DNA of 64,000 nucleotides from assembly GCF_000422865.1 (NCBI RefSeq), contig NZ_AUGW01000012.1, forward strand, positions 122,782 to 186,781, in the 5' to 3' direction. The stretch's first letter is position 1. The number at the start of each line of letters is the position of its first letter. This document shows positions 1-7,524 of the stretch, one piece after another. The DNA is from Oceanospirillum maris DSM 6286. Lineage in GTDB: Bacteria > Pseudomonadota > Gammaproteobacteria > Pseudomonadales > Halomonadaceae. A program made the position numbers and the translations under genes. Under the pieces are notes generated by a model that was not told the DNA's origin, did no database searches, and worked only from the letters and a program-made list of their open reading frames with translations.

Positions 1-743
1 ACATTAAAGTTGCCCGCGGTTAAAGCGTAAACGCTGGCATAAGCGCCAATGGCATTGGCAAACAAAATAATAAAAGTGCCCAGTAGCGCAGGGGAAAGCA
101 CTGGTAATGCAATCTTAAGCCAATACTGTCTTTGCGAGGCACCAAGCAACGCTGCCGCTTCTTGCCAATCTTTTTTTAGGGCATCAAAGGCGGGGTAAAG
201 CAGTAAAGCCCCTAAAGGAATCTGAAAATAGATATAAAGCGCCAGCAGGCCATGACTACCGTAAAGATTGAAATCATCAATAATGCCGTACTGCTTTAAT
301 AGTAATGTCAGCGCACCATTGGTGCCCAAAATAATGATAAAGGCGAAGGCTAACGGCACCCCAGAGAAGTTACTACTCATATTGGTAAAGGCCACAACCG
401 CATCGCGTATTTTGCCATCAAGATGGCGTAACGATGACACCAGACATGCCGCAATAAGCAGACCAAATAAACTTGACCAAAAAGCCAACCAAACACTGTT
501 CTTAAACCCCTGTAAAATAAAGGCAGAGTCTAAAATCTCTTGATAATGCTCTAAAGACCACTCGCCCTCGCTAATAAAGCTATTGACTAACACCCAAAAT
601 AATGGCGTTAGCTGAAACAGATAAAAGAACACAATAAAAGGCAGTACAGCCACAATGGGTTTTAATCGATTTAGCTTTGGCATAAGACGCCTTTTGTAAC
701 GGACACTAGTGGTTAACGGTAAAGAAGGGGCGTTATGGTTCAT
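1..743 (-). CDS. ABC transporter permease, partial (runs off window start)
   Basis: Inner-membrane permease of a binding-protein-dependent ABC importer. Translating the minus strand from the ATG at 743 gives about 247 codons open to the window edge. There is a basic N-terminus, a first membrane segment (about residues 29-50) and further hydrophobic spans. The last part, with residues EAAALLGAS, matches the EAA cytoplasmic loop that docks on the ATPase. The start overlaps the stop of the upstream hydrolase gene as ATGA (740-743), indicating translational coupling; an in-frame ATG at 683 is an alternative. With the binding protein and hydrolase upstream it forms one leftward operon, and an ATPase gene is expected further left. 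The substrate cannot be read from the sequence. Phosphonate or phosphate-ester uptake is inferred from the hydrolase and the UTRA regulator. Confidence 0.85.
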   Translation of the reverse strand, partial: MNHNAPSLPLTTSVRYKRRLMPKLNRLKPIVAVLPFIVFFYLFQLTPLFWVLVNSFISEGEWSLEHYQEILDSAFILQGFKNSVWLAFWSSLFGLLIAACLVSSLRHLDGKIRDAVVAFTNMSSNFSGVPLAFAFIIILGTNGALTLLLKQYGIIDDFNLYGSHGLLALYIYFQIPLGALLLYPAFDALKKDWQEAAALLGASQRQYWLKIALPVLSPALLGTFIILFANAIGAYASVYALTAGNFN

Positions 744-1543
744 CGCAAAATCTCACGGGGAAAAGCTTTGTCATGGGAAAGTCCCAATAGCTCACAAACC
801 GTACCGCAAATCTCTGTTTGTTTAACTAAAGAAGCTTGATGGCTAAAGCGCTGTCCGATCACAAACAAAGGCACATCTCGCTCTTCGGCTAATGTACCGC
901 CGTGGGAGTGATCGTTATTCATACCGTGATCACTAGTGATTAACACCTGATAACCCTCTGCCAACCATGTCGGTAAATAATCAGACAGCACAATATCCGC
1001 ACGGCGTGCTGTATTACGATATTGACGGGAATCCAAACCAAATTTATGACCCGCATCATCAATATTCATCGGATGAATCAGTAAAAAATCAGGATCAAAC
1101 TGACGGCGTAGATACTCTGCATCTAAAAAAAGCGCTTCATCAGGATAATGATCCCAATGGTAGAACAGGCCATATTGAATATTCAGTGCTTCATTTTGGG
1201 TAAAGCGATCTTCAACAGCGTTATAAGGTGTTCGGTTGTAAAGTTCACTCACCCAGTGATAAGCCGCAGCAGCCGTTGTCCGGCCATTTTTCTTCGCCAA
1301 ACTAAAAATGGATTCCCATTGAGACCGACGCGTAACCTGATTATGGGCAATTCCGCTTTGCACTGGCTTAACACCCGTTAAAATACATTCGTACAAAGGC
1401 CGAGAAAGTGAAGGGAGTTCGCATTGAATCTTGTAGAGCGATGCTTGATTGTCTTCAACAAGCCCATTCACATAGCCCATACAATCTTGAGCTATGTGAA
1501 AGTTAAGGCCGTCAAGAACAACAAGAATAACCTTATTGTTCAT
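740..1543 (-). CDS. Alkaline-phosphatase-fold hydrolase (type I phosphodiesterase/nucleotide pyrophosphatase family)
   Basis: A 267-residue, probably cytoplasmic, two-metal hydrolase of the alkaline phosphatase superfamily. The expected metal ligands are visible in order: the N-terminal Asp in VVLDGLN, a D-x3-H pair in NIDDAGHKFG, then DHG in ITSDHGMNNDHSHGG with the later His. No signal peptide is seen. Family members cleave phosphate or phosphonate ester bonds, and relatives are often encoded with ABC importers for phosphonates or phosphodiesters. The gene lies 10 bp downstream of the binding-protein gene and overlaps the permease start by 4 bp, so it is probably co-transcribed and processes the imported substrate. 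The exact substrate (for example a phosphonate, as in phosphonoacetate hydrolase) is inference. Confidence 0.8.
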   Translation of the reverse strand: MNNKVILVVLDGLNFHIAQDCMGYVNGLVEDNQASLYKIQCELPSLSRPLYECILTGVKPVQSGIAHNQVTRRSQWESIFSLAKKNGRTTAAAAYHWVSELYNRTPYNAVEDRFTQNEALNIQYGLFYHWDHYPDEALFLDAEYLRRQFDPDFLLIHPMNIDDAGHKFGLDSRQYRNTARRADIVLSDYLPTWLAEGYQVLITSDHGMNNDHSHGGTLAEERDVPLFVIGQRFSHQASLVKQTEICGTVCELLGLSHDKAFPREILR

Positions 1544-1553
1544 TTTTAAAGCC

Positions 1554-2612
1554 TTATTGCTGGTGAATTAGAACGTTTTCTTGCCACTGGCGCGGTAGTT
1601 TTCGAGCGGATTTTTCCCAAGCGTTAAAGTCGGTAATCGGCTTAACATTTTTGTATTGCTCGTTCGGCAATAGTTTCTCTTGAACCGATGCAGGCATAGT
1701 GATGTTGCTACGAATAGGTCGGGCATAACCGTTAGCAAGGTTGATTTGGCCTTTGTCGCTGAAAATATACTCGCGAGCCAATTTTGCAGCGTTCGGGTTT
1801 TTAGCAAACTTATTAATGATAGTGGTGTAGCCTGAGATAACCGAGCCATCTTGAGGGATAGAGACGGTAAAATTATTACGGTCAATCTTGTCACGGTAGT
1901 TAAGGGCATTAAAATCCCAAAGAATCGCAACTTCTACTTCACCTTTTTCAAGGTTAGCAATGCTTGGGTTGTTAAACGAAAGGCGATTTTGCTTCGCCAG
2001 TTTGGCAAAAAATTCGATGGCAGGTTTCAAGTTACCTTCATGGCCGCCATTTGCAAAAGCGGCAGCTAACACCGCATTATTTGCCTGAGAAGCCACACCG
2101 ACATCACCAACAGTTACCTTATAATCACCTTTTAGCAGATCATTCCAACTTTTAGGTGCATCTTTAACCAATTTATTGTTCGAGATAAAAGAGATAGAGC
2201 CGGTGTAAGCCAATGCCCAGTGACCGTCCTTATCTTTTGCCCATGTAGGAACTTCATCCCATGTTGACGGCTTATAAGCCTGCGTAACCCCTTTGCGAAC
2301 GGCTACACGGGCAAAAGCAAAGCCTACATCACCAATATCTGCTGTCGCATTTTTCTTCTCAGCTTGGAACTTGGCAATCTCTTGAGCAGAACTCATATCC
2401 GTATCTTGATGCTTGATACCAAATTTATTATTCAAATCTTGCCAAGTATCTTTCCAGTTTGCCCAGCTATCAGGCATACCAACACTGTAAACCGCGCCTT
2501 CTTTTTGTGCCGCGTGAATAAGCGCATCGATATTCGTTGTATCAGAGGCCCATGTCGCGCATGACACCGTGGTGGTCAATACGCAGGTAGCCGCTTTAAG
2601 CAGTCGTTTCAT
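1554..2612 (-). CDS. ABC transporter periplasmic substrate-binding protein
   Basis: Extracytoplasmic binding protein of the iron/thiamine/aminoethylphosphonate type. A signal peptide (KRLLKAATCV...ATWAS, cleavage near residue 23) is followed by about 330 residues with the family's middle-hinge pattern. The start chosen is the ATG at 2612, not the ATG at 2621, because the AGAAGG ribosome binding site lies 9 nt before it and directly abuts the upstream ATG. It is the first gene of a leftward operon with the hydrolase and permease, and is divergent from the GntR/UTRA regulator. A CTAG-centred dyad (2627-2638) touches its ribosome binding site, so repression by that regulator is likely. The ligand is not identifiable from sequence; a phosphonate or similar phosphorus compound fits the neighbours. 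Confidence 0.82.
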   Translation of the reverse strand: MKRLLKAATCVLTTTVSCATWASDTTNIDALIHAAQKEGAVYSVGMPDSWANWKDTWQDLNNKFGIKHQDTDMSSAQEIAKFQAEKKNATADIGDVGFAFARVAVRKGVTQAYKPSTWDEVPTWAKDKDGHWALAYTGSISFISNNKLVKDAPKSWNDLLKGDYKVTVGDVGVASQANNAVLAAAFANGGHEGNLKPAIEFFAKLAKQNRLSFNNPSIANLEKGEVEVAILWDFNALNYRDKIDRNNFTVSIPQDGSVISGYTTIINKFAKNPNAAKLAREYIFSDKGQINLANGYARPIRSNITMPASVQEKLLPNEQYKNVKPITDFNAWEKSARKLPRQWQENVLIHQQ

Positions 2613-2626
2613 TTCTAACATCCTTC

Positions 2627-2638
2627 TGGACTAGGTCA
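2627..2638. promoter_or_regulatory. Candidate GntR/UTRA operator, copy 1
   Basis: TGGACTAGGTCA, an imperfect 12-bp dyad centred on CTAG, abuts the AGAAGG ribosome binding site of the binding-protein gene (minus strand). A matching site with its own AGAAGG lies before the divergent regulator at 2777-2788. GntR/UTRA repressors commonly bind short dyads of this type; binding here is inference. Confidence 0.5.
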
Positions 2639-2776
2639 GTTTGTATGAAATGAATGCTAGAGCGATAACATGACCGTTTGATTAAAAAATAATGACGGTT
2701 TGTGACACGAAAATCGGTTAAAAAGAGGTATATTCAAAATTACAATTCAAACTGTTAGAATCTGGCTCCTAATTTT

Positions 2777-2788
2777 TGGACTAGATCA
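2777..2788. promoter_or_regulatory. Candidate GntR/UTRA operator, copy 2
   Basis: TGGACTAGATCA, 11 of 12 bases identical to copy 1, overlaps the AGAAGG ribosome binding site of the GntR/UTRA gene starting at 2800. The two copies are 150 bp apart and bracket the divergent promoter region. This suggests autoregulation together with control of the transport operon. Confidence 0.5.
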
Positions 2789-2799
2789 GAAGGCGACAA

Positions 2800-3507
2800 A
2801 TGAGAACCCAGCTTAGGACGATTAAAGGCATCATCAAGGAACAGATTGCCGGTGGCCTATATACCTGCCAGCAGAAACTGCCTTCAGAGCGGGAGCTGAG
2901 TGAACTATTTCAAACCACCCGCATTATCCTTAAAGATGCGCTAATCGGATTAGAAACCGAGGGCTTGATCTACCGTGAAGAACGTCGAGGCTGGTTTGTG
3001 TCACCACCTCGTCTTAAATACAACCCGCTGTCCCGTAGTCATTTTCATCGAATGGTTGCAGAGCAGCAGCGACAAGCCTCAACCCGAGTTCTGGATATTA
3101 AAACCGAGCTGGCCTCCAGCGACGTAGCCAAAGTGTTAGAGCTAAAAAGCCTACAGTCCATTCACCGGATTCAGCGTTTACGATCCGTTGATAATCGCGT
3201 AGTGCTCTTTGTCGAAAACTGTCTAATCACAACACTCTTTCCTGGTCTGTTGCAGCATGATCTCTCTCAATCCCTAACCTCGCTCTACAAAGAACACTAC
3301 GGCTATCACACCGTCCACTCTCACTTTGATGTTATTCCAACCGCCGCCCCTGAGCATGTGGCCAAGGCGCTTAATCTGGCAGAAGGGCAGCAAATTCTGA
3401 AAATATGCCGAGTAAACTACAATCAAAACGGTCTTCTCATGGACTGCGAGTTTGAATATTGGCGGCCCGACGCTGTGATGATCAGAATTGACAGCAACGA
3501 GCATTAG
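2800..3507 (+). CDS. GntR-family transcriptional regulator with UTRA ligand domain
   Basis: A 235-residue HutC/PhnF-subfamily regulator. The N-terminal winged helix (about residues 1-70) carries the family pattern KLPSERELSELFQTTR, and the C-terminal UTRA effector domain (about 90-230) ends in the typical FEYWRPDAVMIRI strand. The start is the ATG at 2800, with AGAAGG 6 nt upstream. It is divergent from the binding protein-hydrolase-permease operon and is presumably its local repressor or activator, responding to the imported compound. Similar UTRA regulators control phosphonate utilisation genes in other gammaproteobacteria, but the ligand here is not proven. A 98-bp stretch with no visible gene separates it from convergent ccoG. 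Confidence 0.85.
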   Translation: MRTQLRTIKGIIKEQIAGGLYTCQQKLPSERELSELFQTTRIILKDALIGLETEGLIYREERRGWFVSPPRLKYNPLSRSHFHRMVAEQQRQASTRVLDIKTELASSDVAKVLELKSLQSIHRIQRLRSVDNRVVLFVENCLITTLFPGLLQHDLSQSLTSLYKEHYGYHTVHSHFDVIPTAAPEHVAKALNLAEGQQILKICRVNYNQNGLLMDCEFEYWRPDAVMIRIDSNEH

Positions 3508-3605
3508 ATGAAAGGGCGGGAGGACTATCACTAGACAGCCATATCTCCCCATATCCCCCTATGAGAATACTCTTAACTGCATTTTTAACGGTTTACGAGA
3601 ACAAT

Positions 3606-5042
3606 CTAAATCGCGCCGGTGATAAAGGTTGTTGTTTTACGAATCTCTTTACCGCTGCCGTTAAAGACAAACTCAATCCGGTTATTAGACTGTTTTGCCT
3701 GACTACTACACACCCGATAAGCCCGCCAAGTGGCGTTATCATTACTTAGGTTAATCTCAGTTCTGCCGTGTAGCTGTAGCGCCTCAAGCCCTATAACATT
3801 AACGGTCAATGTGCCTAAGCTTGAATCAAAGTTTTCTACCTTCACTCGATATTGATTACAAAACGTATGCTGATCCAGCTTGGTATAAAGGTTTTGTCGG
3901 TCTCTGCGTACTTCAACCAACAGGTCGGTTGTGTTCATAAAACCGAATAAAACACCTGCAGCTGCCACTGTAACGACACCGGCATACCCTGCAAGCTTAG
4001 GTCTAAATAGACTTCGGGACTTCTGGCCTTCTAGCTGATGCTCAGAGGCAAAACGAATCAACCCCTTTGGCTTGCCTATTTTCAACATCACGTCATCACA
4101 AGCGTCAATGCAAGCACCACAGTCGATACACGCTGCTTGTAAGCCATCACGAATATCAATACCAACAGGGCACACTTGAACACAAATAGTACAGTCGATG
4201 CAGTCACCAGAGTTACCGTTCTCAGTTATGGCATCCGTTGCGATCATATTGTCTTTCAGTGCCGTATTATTGCCATAAGATTTGCTGTCATGGGGATTGC
4301 TATTACTCAGTTTTTTTCCACGCAGCCGGCGTGGTTCTCCTCGCTTAAAATCATAGCTTACGGTACGAGTATCAGAATCAAACATCACGCCTTGAAAGCG
4401 AGAATAAGGGCAAGCATGTAGACAGATCTGCTCTCTAACCAAGCCAGCGTTTAAATAGGTTAAAGCGGTCATGGTTATAATCCAGCCAGCCGTGGCCAAA
4501 GAGCTATTTAAAGTGAAAAGATCATAGACCAGTGCGCTGATAGGCGTGAAATAACCGGTGAAGGTTATAGCGGTAATTAAGGCCGCCGCCGCCCATAGAA
4601 AATGTTTGCTAATTCGGCGTAATAAACGGATGCCGGTTAGGGGCAGCTGATCATTTTTTGCCCGAATATTCGCTTTGCCTTCGGTTATTTGCTCTATTCG
4701 TATAAACAACCATGTCCAGATACTTTGGGGGCAGGCAAAACCGCACCATACACGTCCCCAAGCGACAGCCATAAAGAACAGCAAACACGCGCCAGCAATC
4801 ATTAAGCCAGCCATAATGGGCAGGTCATGCCAAGAGACAACGCTACCAAATAGAAAGATCTTCCGCTCGGCAAATGAGAAAAAAAGCCAAGGCGTGCCAT
4901 CAACCTGCACCCAAGCCAAAATAAAGAAAGCGCCAATAAGCGGCCAGCTGATTAATCGACGCAATGTCTGATAATAGCCCTCAATTAAGCGCACATGATA
5001 TTTGGTTGGTTCGCTAAGTTGTATAAAGGGTGTTTTTGCCAT
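3606..5042 (-). CDS. ccoG: Cytochrome c oxidase accessory protein CcoG (FixG-like)
   Basis: A 478-residue polyferredoxin membrane protein needed for copper handling during cbb3-oxidase assembly. Features in order: membrane segments in the first 110 residues, the CGFACPQ motif near residue 99, a CLHACPYSRFQ motif near residue 210, two 4Fe-4S ferredoxin motifs (CIDCTICVQVCP and CIDCGACIDAC, about 282-316), one more membrane segment, and a C-terminal FixG immunoglobulin-like domain. Length and motif order match the family. The ccoNOPQ oxidase genes and the ccoHIS maturation genes that often accompany it are not in the window, so this copy stands alone. It is divergent from the MocR-type gene, and I saw no convincing FNR/Anr box in the 154-bp gap. 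Confidence 0.93.
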   Translation of the reverse strand: MAKTPFIQLSEPTKYHVRLIEGYYQTLRRLISWPLIGAFFILAWVQVDGTPWLFFSFAERKIFLFGSVVSWHDLPIMAGLMIAGACLLFFMAVAWGRVWCGFACPQSIWTWLFIRIEQITEGKANIRAKNDQLPLTGIRLLRRISKHFLWAAAALITAITFTGYFTPISALVYDLFTLNSSLATAGWIITMTALTYLNAGLVREQICLHACPYSRFQGVMFDSDTRTVSYDFKRGEPRRLRGKKLSNSNPHDSKSYGNNTALKDNMIATDAITENGNSGDCIDCTICVQVCPVGIDIRDGLQAACIDCGACIDACDDVMLKIGKPKGLIRFASEHQLEGQKSRSLFRPKLAGYAGVVTVAAAGVLFGFMNTTDLLVEVRRDRQNLYTKLDQHTFCNQYRVKVENFDSSLGTLTVNVIGLEALQLHGRTEINLSNDNATWRAYRVCSSQAKQSNNRIEFVFNGSGKEIRKTTTFITGAI

Positions 5043-5196
5043 GATAGAGATCCTCTAAGCTAGATTGAGCGCAGATTACTCCTAAGCCATAGTTAGTGAC
5101 AGGCATAAAAAAATGAAAAATAATAGGCACAGATTAACCGTTATGACAAACTAACGACGATCAAAAGTCCCTATTGAGAACAGAAAGGCATAGGCT

Positions 5197-6627
5197 ATGA
5201 CCGAAGAGTTCCGATACCAGCAATTAGAGAAATGGTTACTAAAAGGATTACAGCAGCAACGCTGGCCATTAGGAGAGCGTCTGCCCTCTATTAGAACCCT
5301 ATGTCAACTGCAACAAGTCTCCAAAGCGACGGTTCTACACGCCTATCAACGGCTGGAAGCAATGGGGTTAATCGAGTCTCGCCCTAAGATCGGTTACTTT
5401 GTTTTAAAACCTAATCAATATGATTTAGCCATACCCCAAACACGCGGAGAAGTACGCCCACCAGCACTGGCAACGATTAGTGAAGTCTTTACCGACATTA
5501 TGACGCGAAGCGCAGCCTTTGATCTGCTATCCAATCAGATGCCAGCCAATCAAGACCTGTTAAATCAAGCACCATCAAGCCAAACCCCTGGCTTAACAGC
5601 CTTAAACCGCTCTATTGGTCGAGCCCTGCGCCGTCAACGAAGTGGACAATCGCAATATTATGACCCACCGACTGGGGATGAAGGTTTTCGAGAACAGCTC
5701 GCCTTGCATTATCAACGCCGAGGCTACGCCTGCCATCGAGATCAGTTTTGTGCCACCTCCGGTTGTCAAAATGCACTTTTTTTAGGGCTAATGGCAACCT
5801 GTAAGAAAGGCGATGTGGTGGCCGTGGAATCCCCCTGCTTCTACGGTATGCTGCAACTACTGGATCAATTAGAGCTGCAGGTTGTTGAGATTCCTAGCTC
5901 TGTTACCGAAGGCATGGATATGGTCGCCTTGGCTGAGGCATTAGAGCAATGGCCGATTCGTGCTTGCGTGGTCTCTCCAGCATTTTCAACGCCGACCGGC
6001 GCTTGTCTATCGGATACCGCACGGCGAACATTACTCAACTTAGCCGAACACTATGATTTAGCCATTATCGAAGATGATATCTATGCCGATACCAGTTTTA
6101 GCCAAGCACCGGAGCCTTTAAAAGCGTTGGATCAAAATCAGCGCGTGATATTGTGCAGCTCTTTTTCTAAAAGCCTTTCTCGGGATTTGCGCTTAGGCTG
6201 GATTGCTGGCGGTCGATGGCAGAGCAAAATTCAACGTATCAAATTGGTCACGCAGCTTGCCAGTAGCCGCTATTTACAACAAGGCGTCGCGGATTTTATG
6301 CAAGAAGGGGGGTATATGGCCCATATACGGCGTTATAAACTCGACCTAAGGCAACGCAGAGACCAGCTCCTACAGTTTTTACGCCATGATTGGCCGCCAC
6401 ATATCCGGTTTAGTCAGCCCAATGGAGGCTTGGCGCTTTGGTTAGAGCTAGAAGAGGATTACAACAGTTTGTCCGTCTACCGTAAGGCTCTATCCCAAGG
6501 CATTGTGATTACACCGGGGGCACTATTCTCCGTCTCAGGACAATACCATAACTGTTTGCGACTGAGTTTTGCCCATAACTGGACTCCCGCACGGATTAAA
6601 GCATTAAAACAATTGGCCCAGCTTTAA
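5197..6627 (+). CDS. MocR/PdxR-type regulator (GntR winged helix fused to aminotransferase fold)
   Basis: A 476-residue chimeric regulator. An N-terminal GntR winged helix (about 1-70; RLPSIRTLCQLQQVSKATV) is followed by a class-I aminotransferase-like domain (about 110-476). PLP-site features are retained: the Asp of IIEDDIYAD and the Schiff-base Lys of SSFSKSLSRDLRLGW. MocR proteins use PLP as a sensor to control genes such as vitamin B6 or amino-acid pathways. The target cannot be assigned, because neither neighbour (divergent ccoG, convergent family-3 binding protein) is a typical MocR target. It ends inside a 28-bp tandem duplication (6621-6675). Confidence 0.88.
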   Translation: MTEEFRYQQLEKWLLKGLQQQRWPLGERLPSIRTLCQLQQVSKATVLHAYQRLEAMGLIESRPKIGYFVLKPNQYDLAIPQTRGEVRPPALATISEVFTDIMTRSAAFDLLSNQMPANQDLLNQAPSSQTPGLTALNRSIGRALRRQRSGQSQYYDPPTGDEGFREQLALHYQRRGYACHRDQFCATSGCQNALFLGLMATCKKGDVVAVESPCFYGMLQLLDQLELQVVEIPSSVTEGMDMVALAEALEQWPIRACVVSPAFSTPTGACLSDTARRTLLNLAEHYDLAIIEDDIYADTSFSQAPEPLKALDQNQRVILCSSFSKSLSRDLRLGWIAGGRWQSKIQRIKLVTQLASSRYLQQGVADFMQEGGYMAHIRRYKLDLRQRRDQLLQFLRHDWPPHIRFSQPNGGLALWLELEEDYNSLSVYRKALSQGIVITPGALFSVSGQYHNCLRLSFAHNWTPARIKALKQLAQL

Positions 6628-6675
6628 CGGCTTTTATCGTATAACCCGCTTTAACGGCTTTTGCCGCATAAATAG
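6621..6675. repeat. 28-bp imperfect tandem duplication across two convergent gene ends
   Basis: GCTTTAACGGCTTTT occurs at 6621-6635 and again at 6649-6663, and the following bases (TATCGTATAA against GCCGCATAA) are also similar. The left copy holds the stop codon of the MocR-type gene. The right copy holds the stop and last codons of the convergent binding-protein gene. It looks like a local slippage duplication. Confidence 0.6.
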
Positions 6676-7460
6676 AGACAAACCAATTTATCGAGCAACC
6701 CTTCCTGCTCAAGCTCAGAGATCACACGATTAAAGTCAGCTAATCGATGGGCTTGATTACGATGCAAACGAAAAGAGACAGGATCACTGGCATAGGGTAG
6801 TGATATTTTATAATTTAATTGATGACGACGCTGATAATACAGTGCCACGGACTCCGTCATCAGTCCAATTTCATTCCATCCACGGTGAACACGCTGAGCA
6901 ATCTGCCATTGATTGGTGAAATCCTCTCGTACAAGATGCTCAGGTACGGGCCTGCCGCGCACTGCCGCAACCGTTTTACCTTTTAGATCCGGCAGAATAA
7001 AAATAGGAAATGACAGCTCGGGTCGATAGATAATAACATTGTTAACCACCCAAAATGACTGGGTAAACAGTGACAAACTCGACAATGTGGAATGCGGCGC
7101 ATTTTGCTTTGACTCTTCCACAACCCCAACTTCAAGGTCAAGTTGACCAATCTCAAACTGACGAATTAACCGCGCTTGAGTCAAAGGTATAAACTCCAAG
7201 GTTACTTCTAGACGTTGAGCGATCATCCTTAAAATATCAGCATAGATCCCCCGAAAATGGCCATCAGTATCTTGCCAGAAAAAAGGGACAGCACCTGGCA
7301 ATGGCATACCAACCCGCAAGCGAGGAGTATCATTCATAGGCTTAATTGCAGAGGTCTTATCCAAATCCGCCCCATTAACGGACAGAGTAAACCCCAGAAG
7401 CAACCACACTATAACCAAGCACAATATAATCCATTTGGCCCCGTAGGCATTATTCTTCAA
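6651..7460 (-). CDS. Family-3 type periplasmic solute-binding protein (amino-acid-like)
   Basis: A 269-residue secreted protein with an N-terminal hydrophobic signal or anchor (about residues 9-30, WIILCLVIVWLLLGFTL) and a bacterial extracellular solute-binding family-3 fold. Signature-like parts are LRVGMPLPGAVPFFWQD, the GIYADILRMIAQRLEV strand-helix and a late LEQEGLLDKL helix. There is no adjacent permease or ATPase gene, so it is an orphan that may serve another transporter or act as a sensor. It is convergent with the MocR-type gene and divergent from the large AraC-type regulator. No ligand can be assigned. Confidence 0.7.
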   Translation of the reverse strand: MKNNAYGAKWIILCLVIVWLLLGFTLSVNGADLDKTSAIKPMNDTPRLRVGMPLPGAVPFFWQDTDGHFRGIYADILRMIAQRLEVTLEFIPLTQARLIRQFEIGQLDLEVGVVEESKQNAPHSTLSSLSLFTQSFWVVNNVIIYRPELSFPIFILPDLKGKTVAAVRGRPVPEHLVREDFTNQWQIAQRVHRGWNEIGLMTESVALYYQRRHQLNYKISLPYASDPVSFRLHRNQAHRLADFNRVISELEQEGLLDKLVCLYLCGKSR

Positions 7461-7524
7461 AACCCTGTATTATCCTTACTCATAATATCAACGATCACTT
7501 TTGCAGCGCATTATCACTTATTTT

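Noticed and set aside
5043..5196. Possible FNR/Anr box in front of ccoG
   Set aside because: ATCAA near 5159 has no matching TTGAT half-site at the correct spacing.
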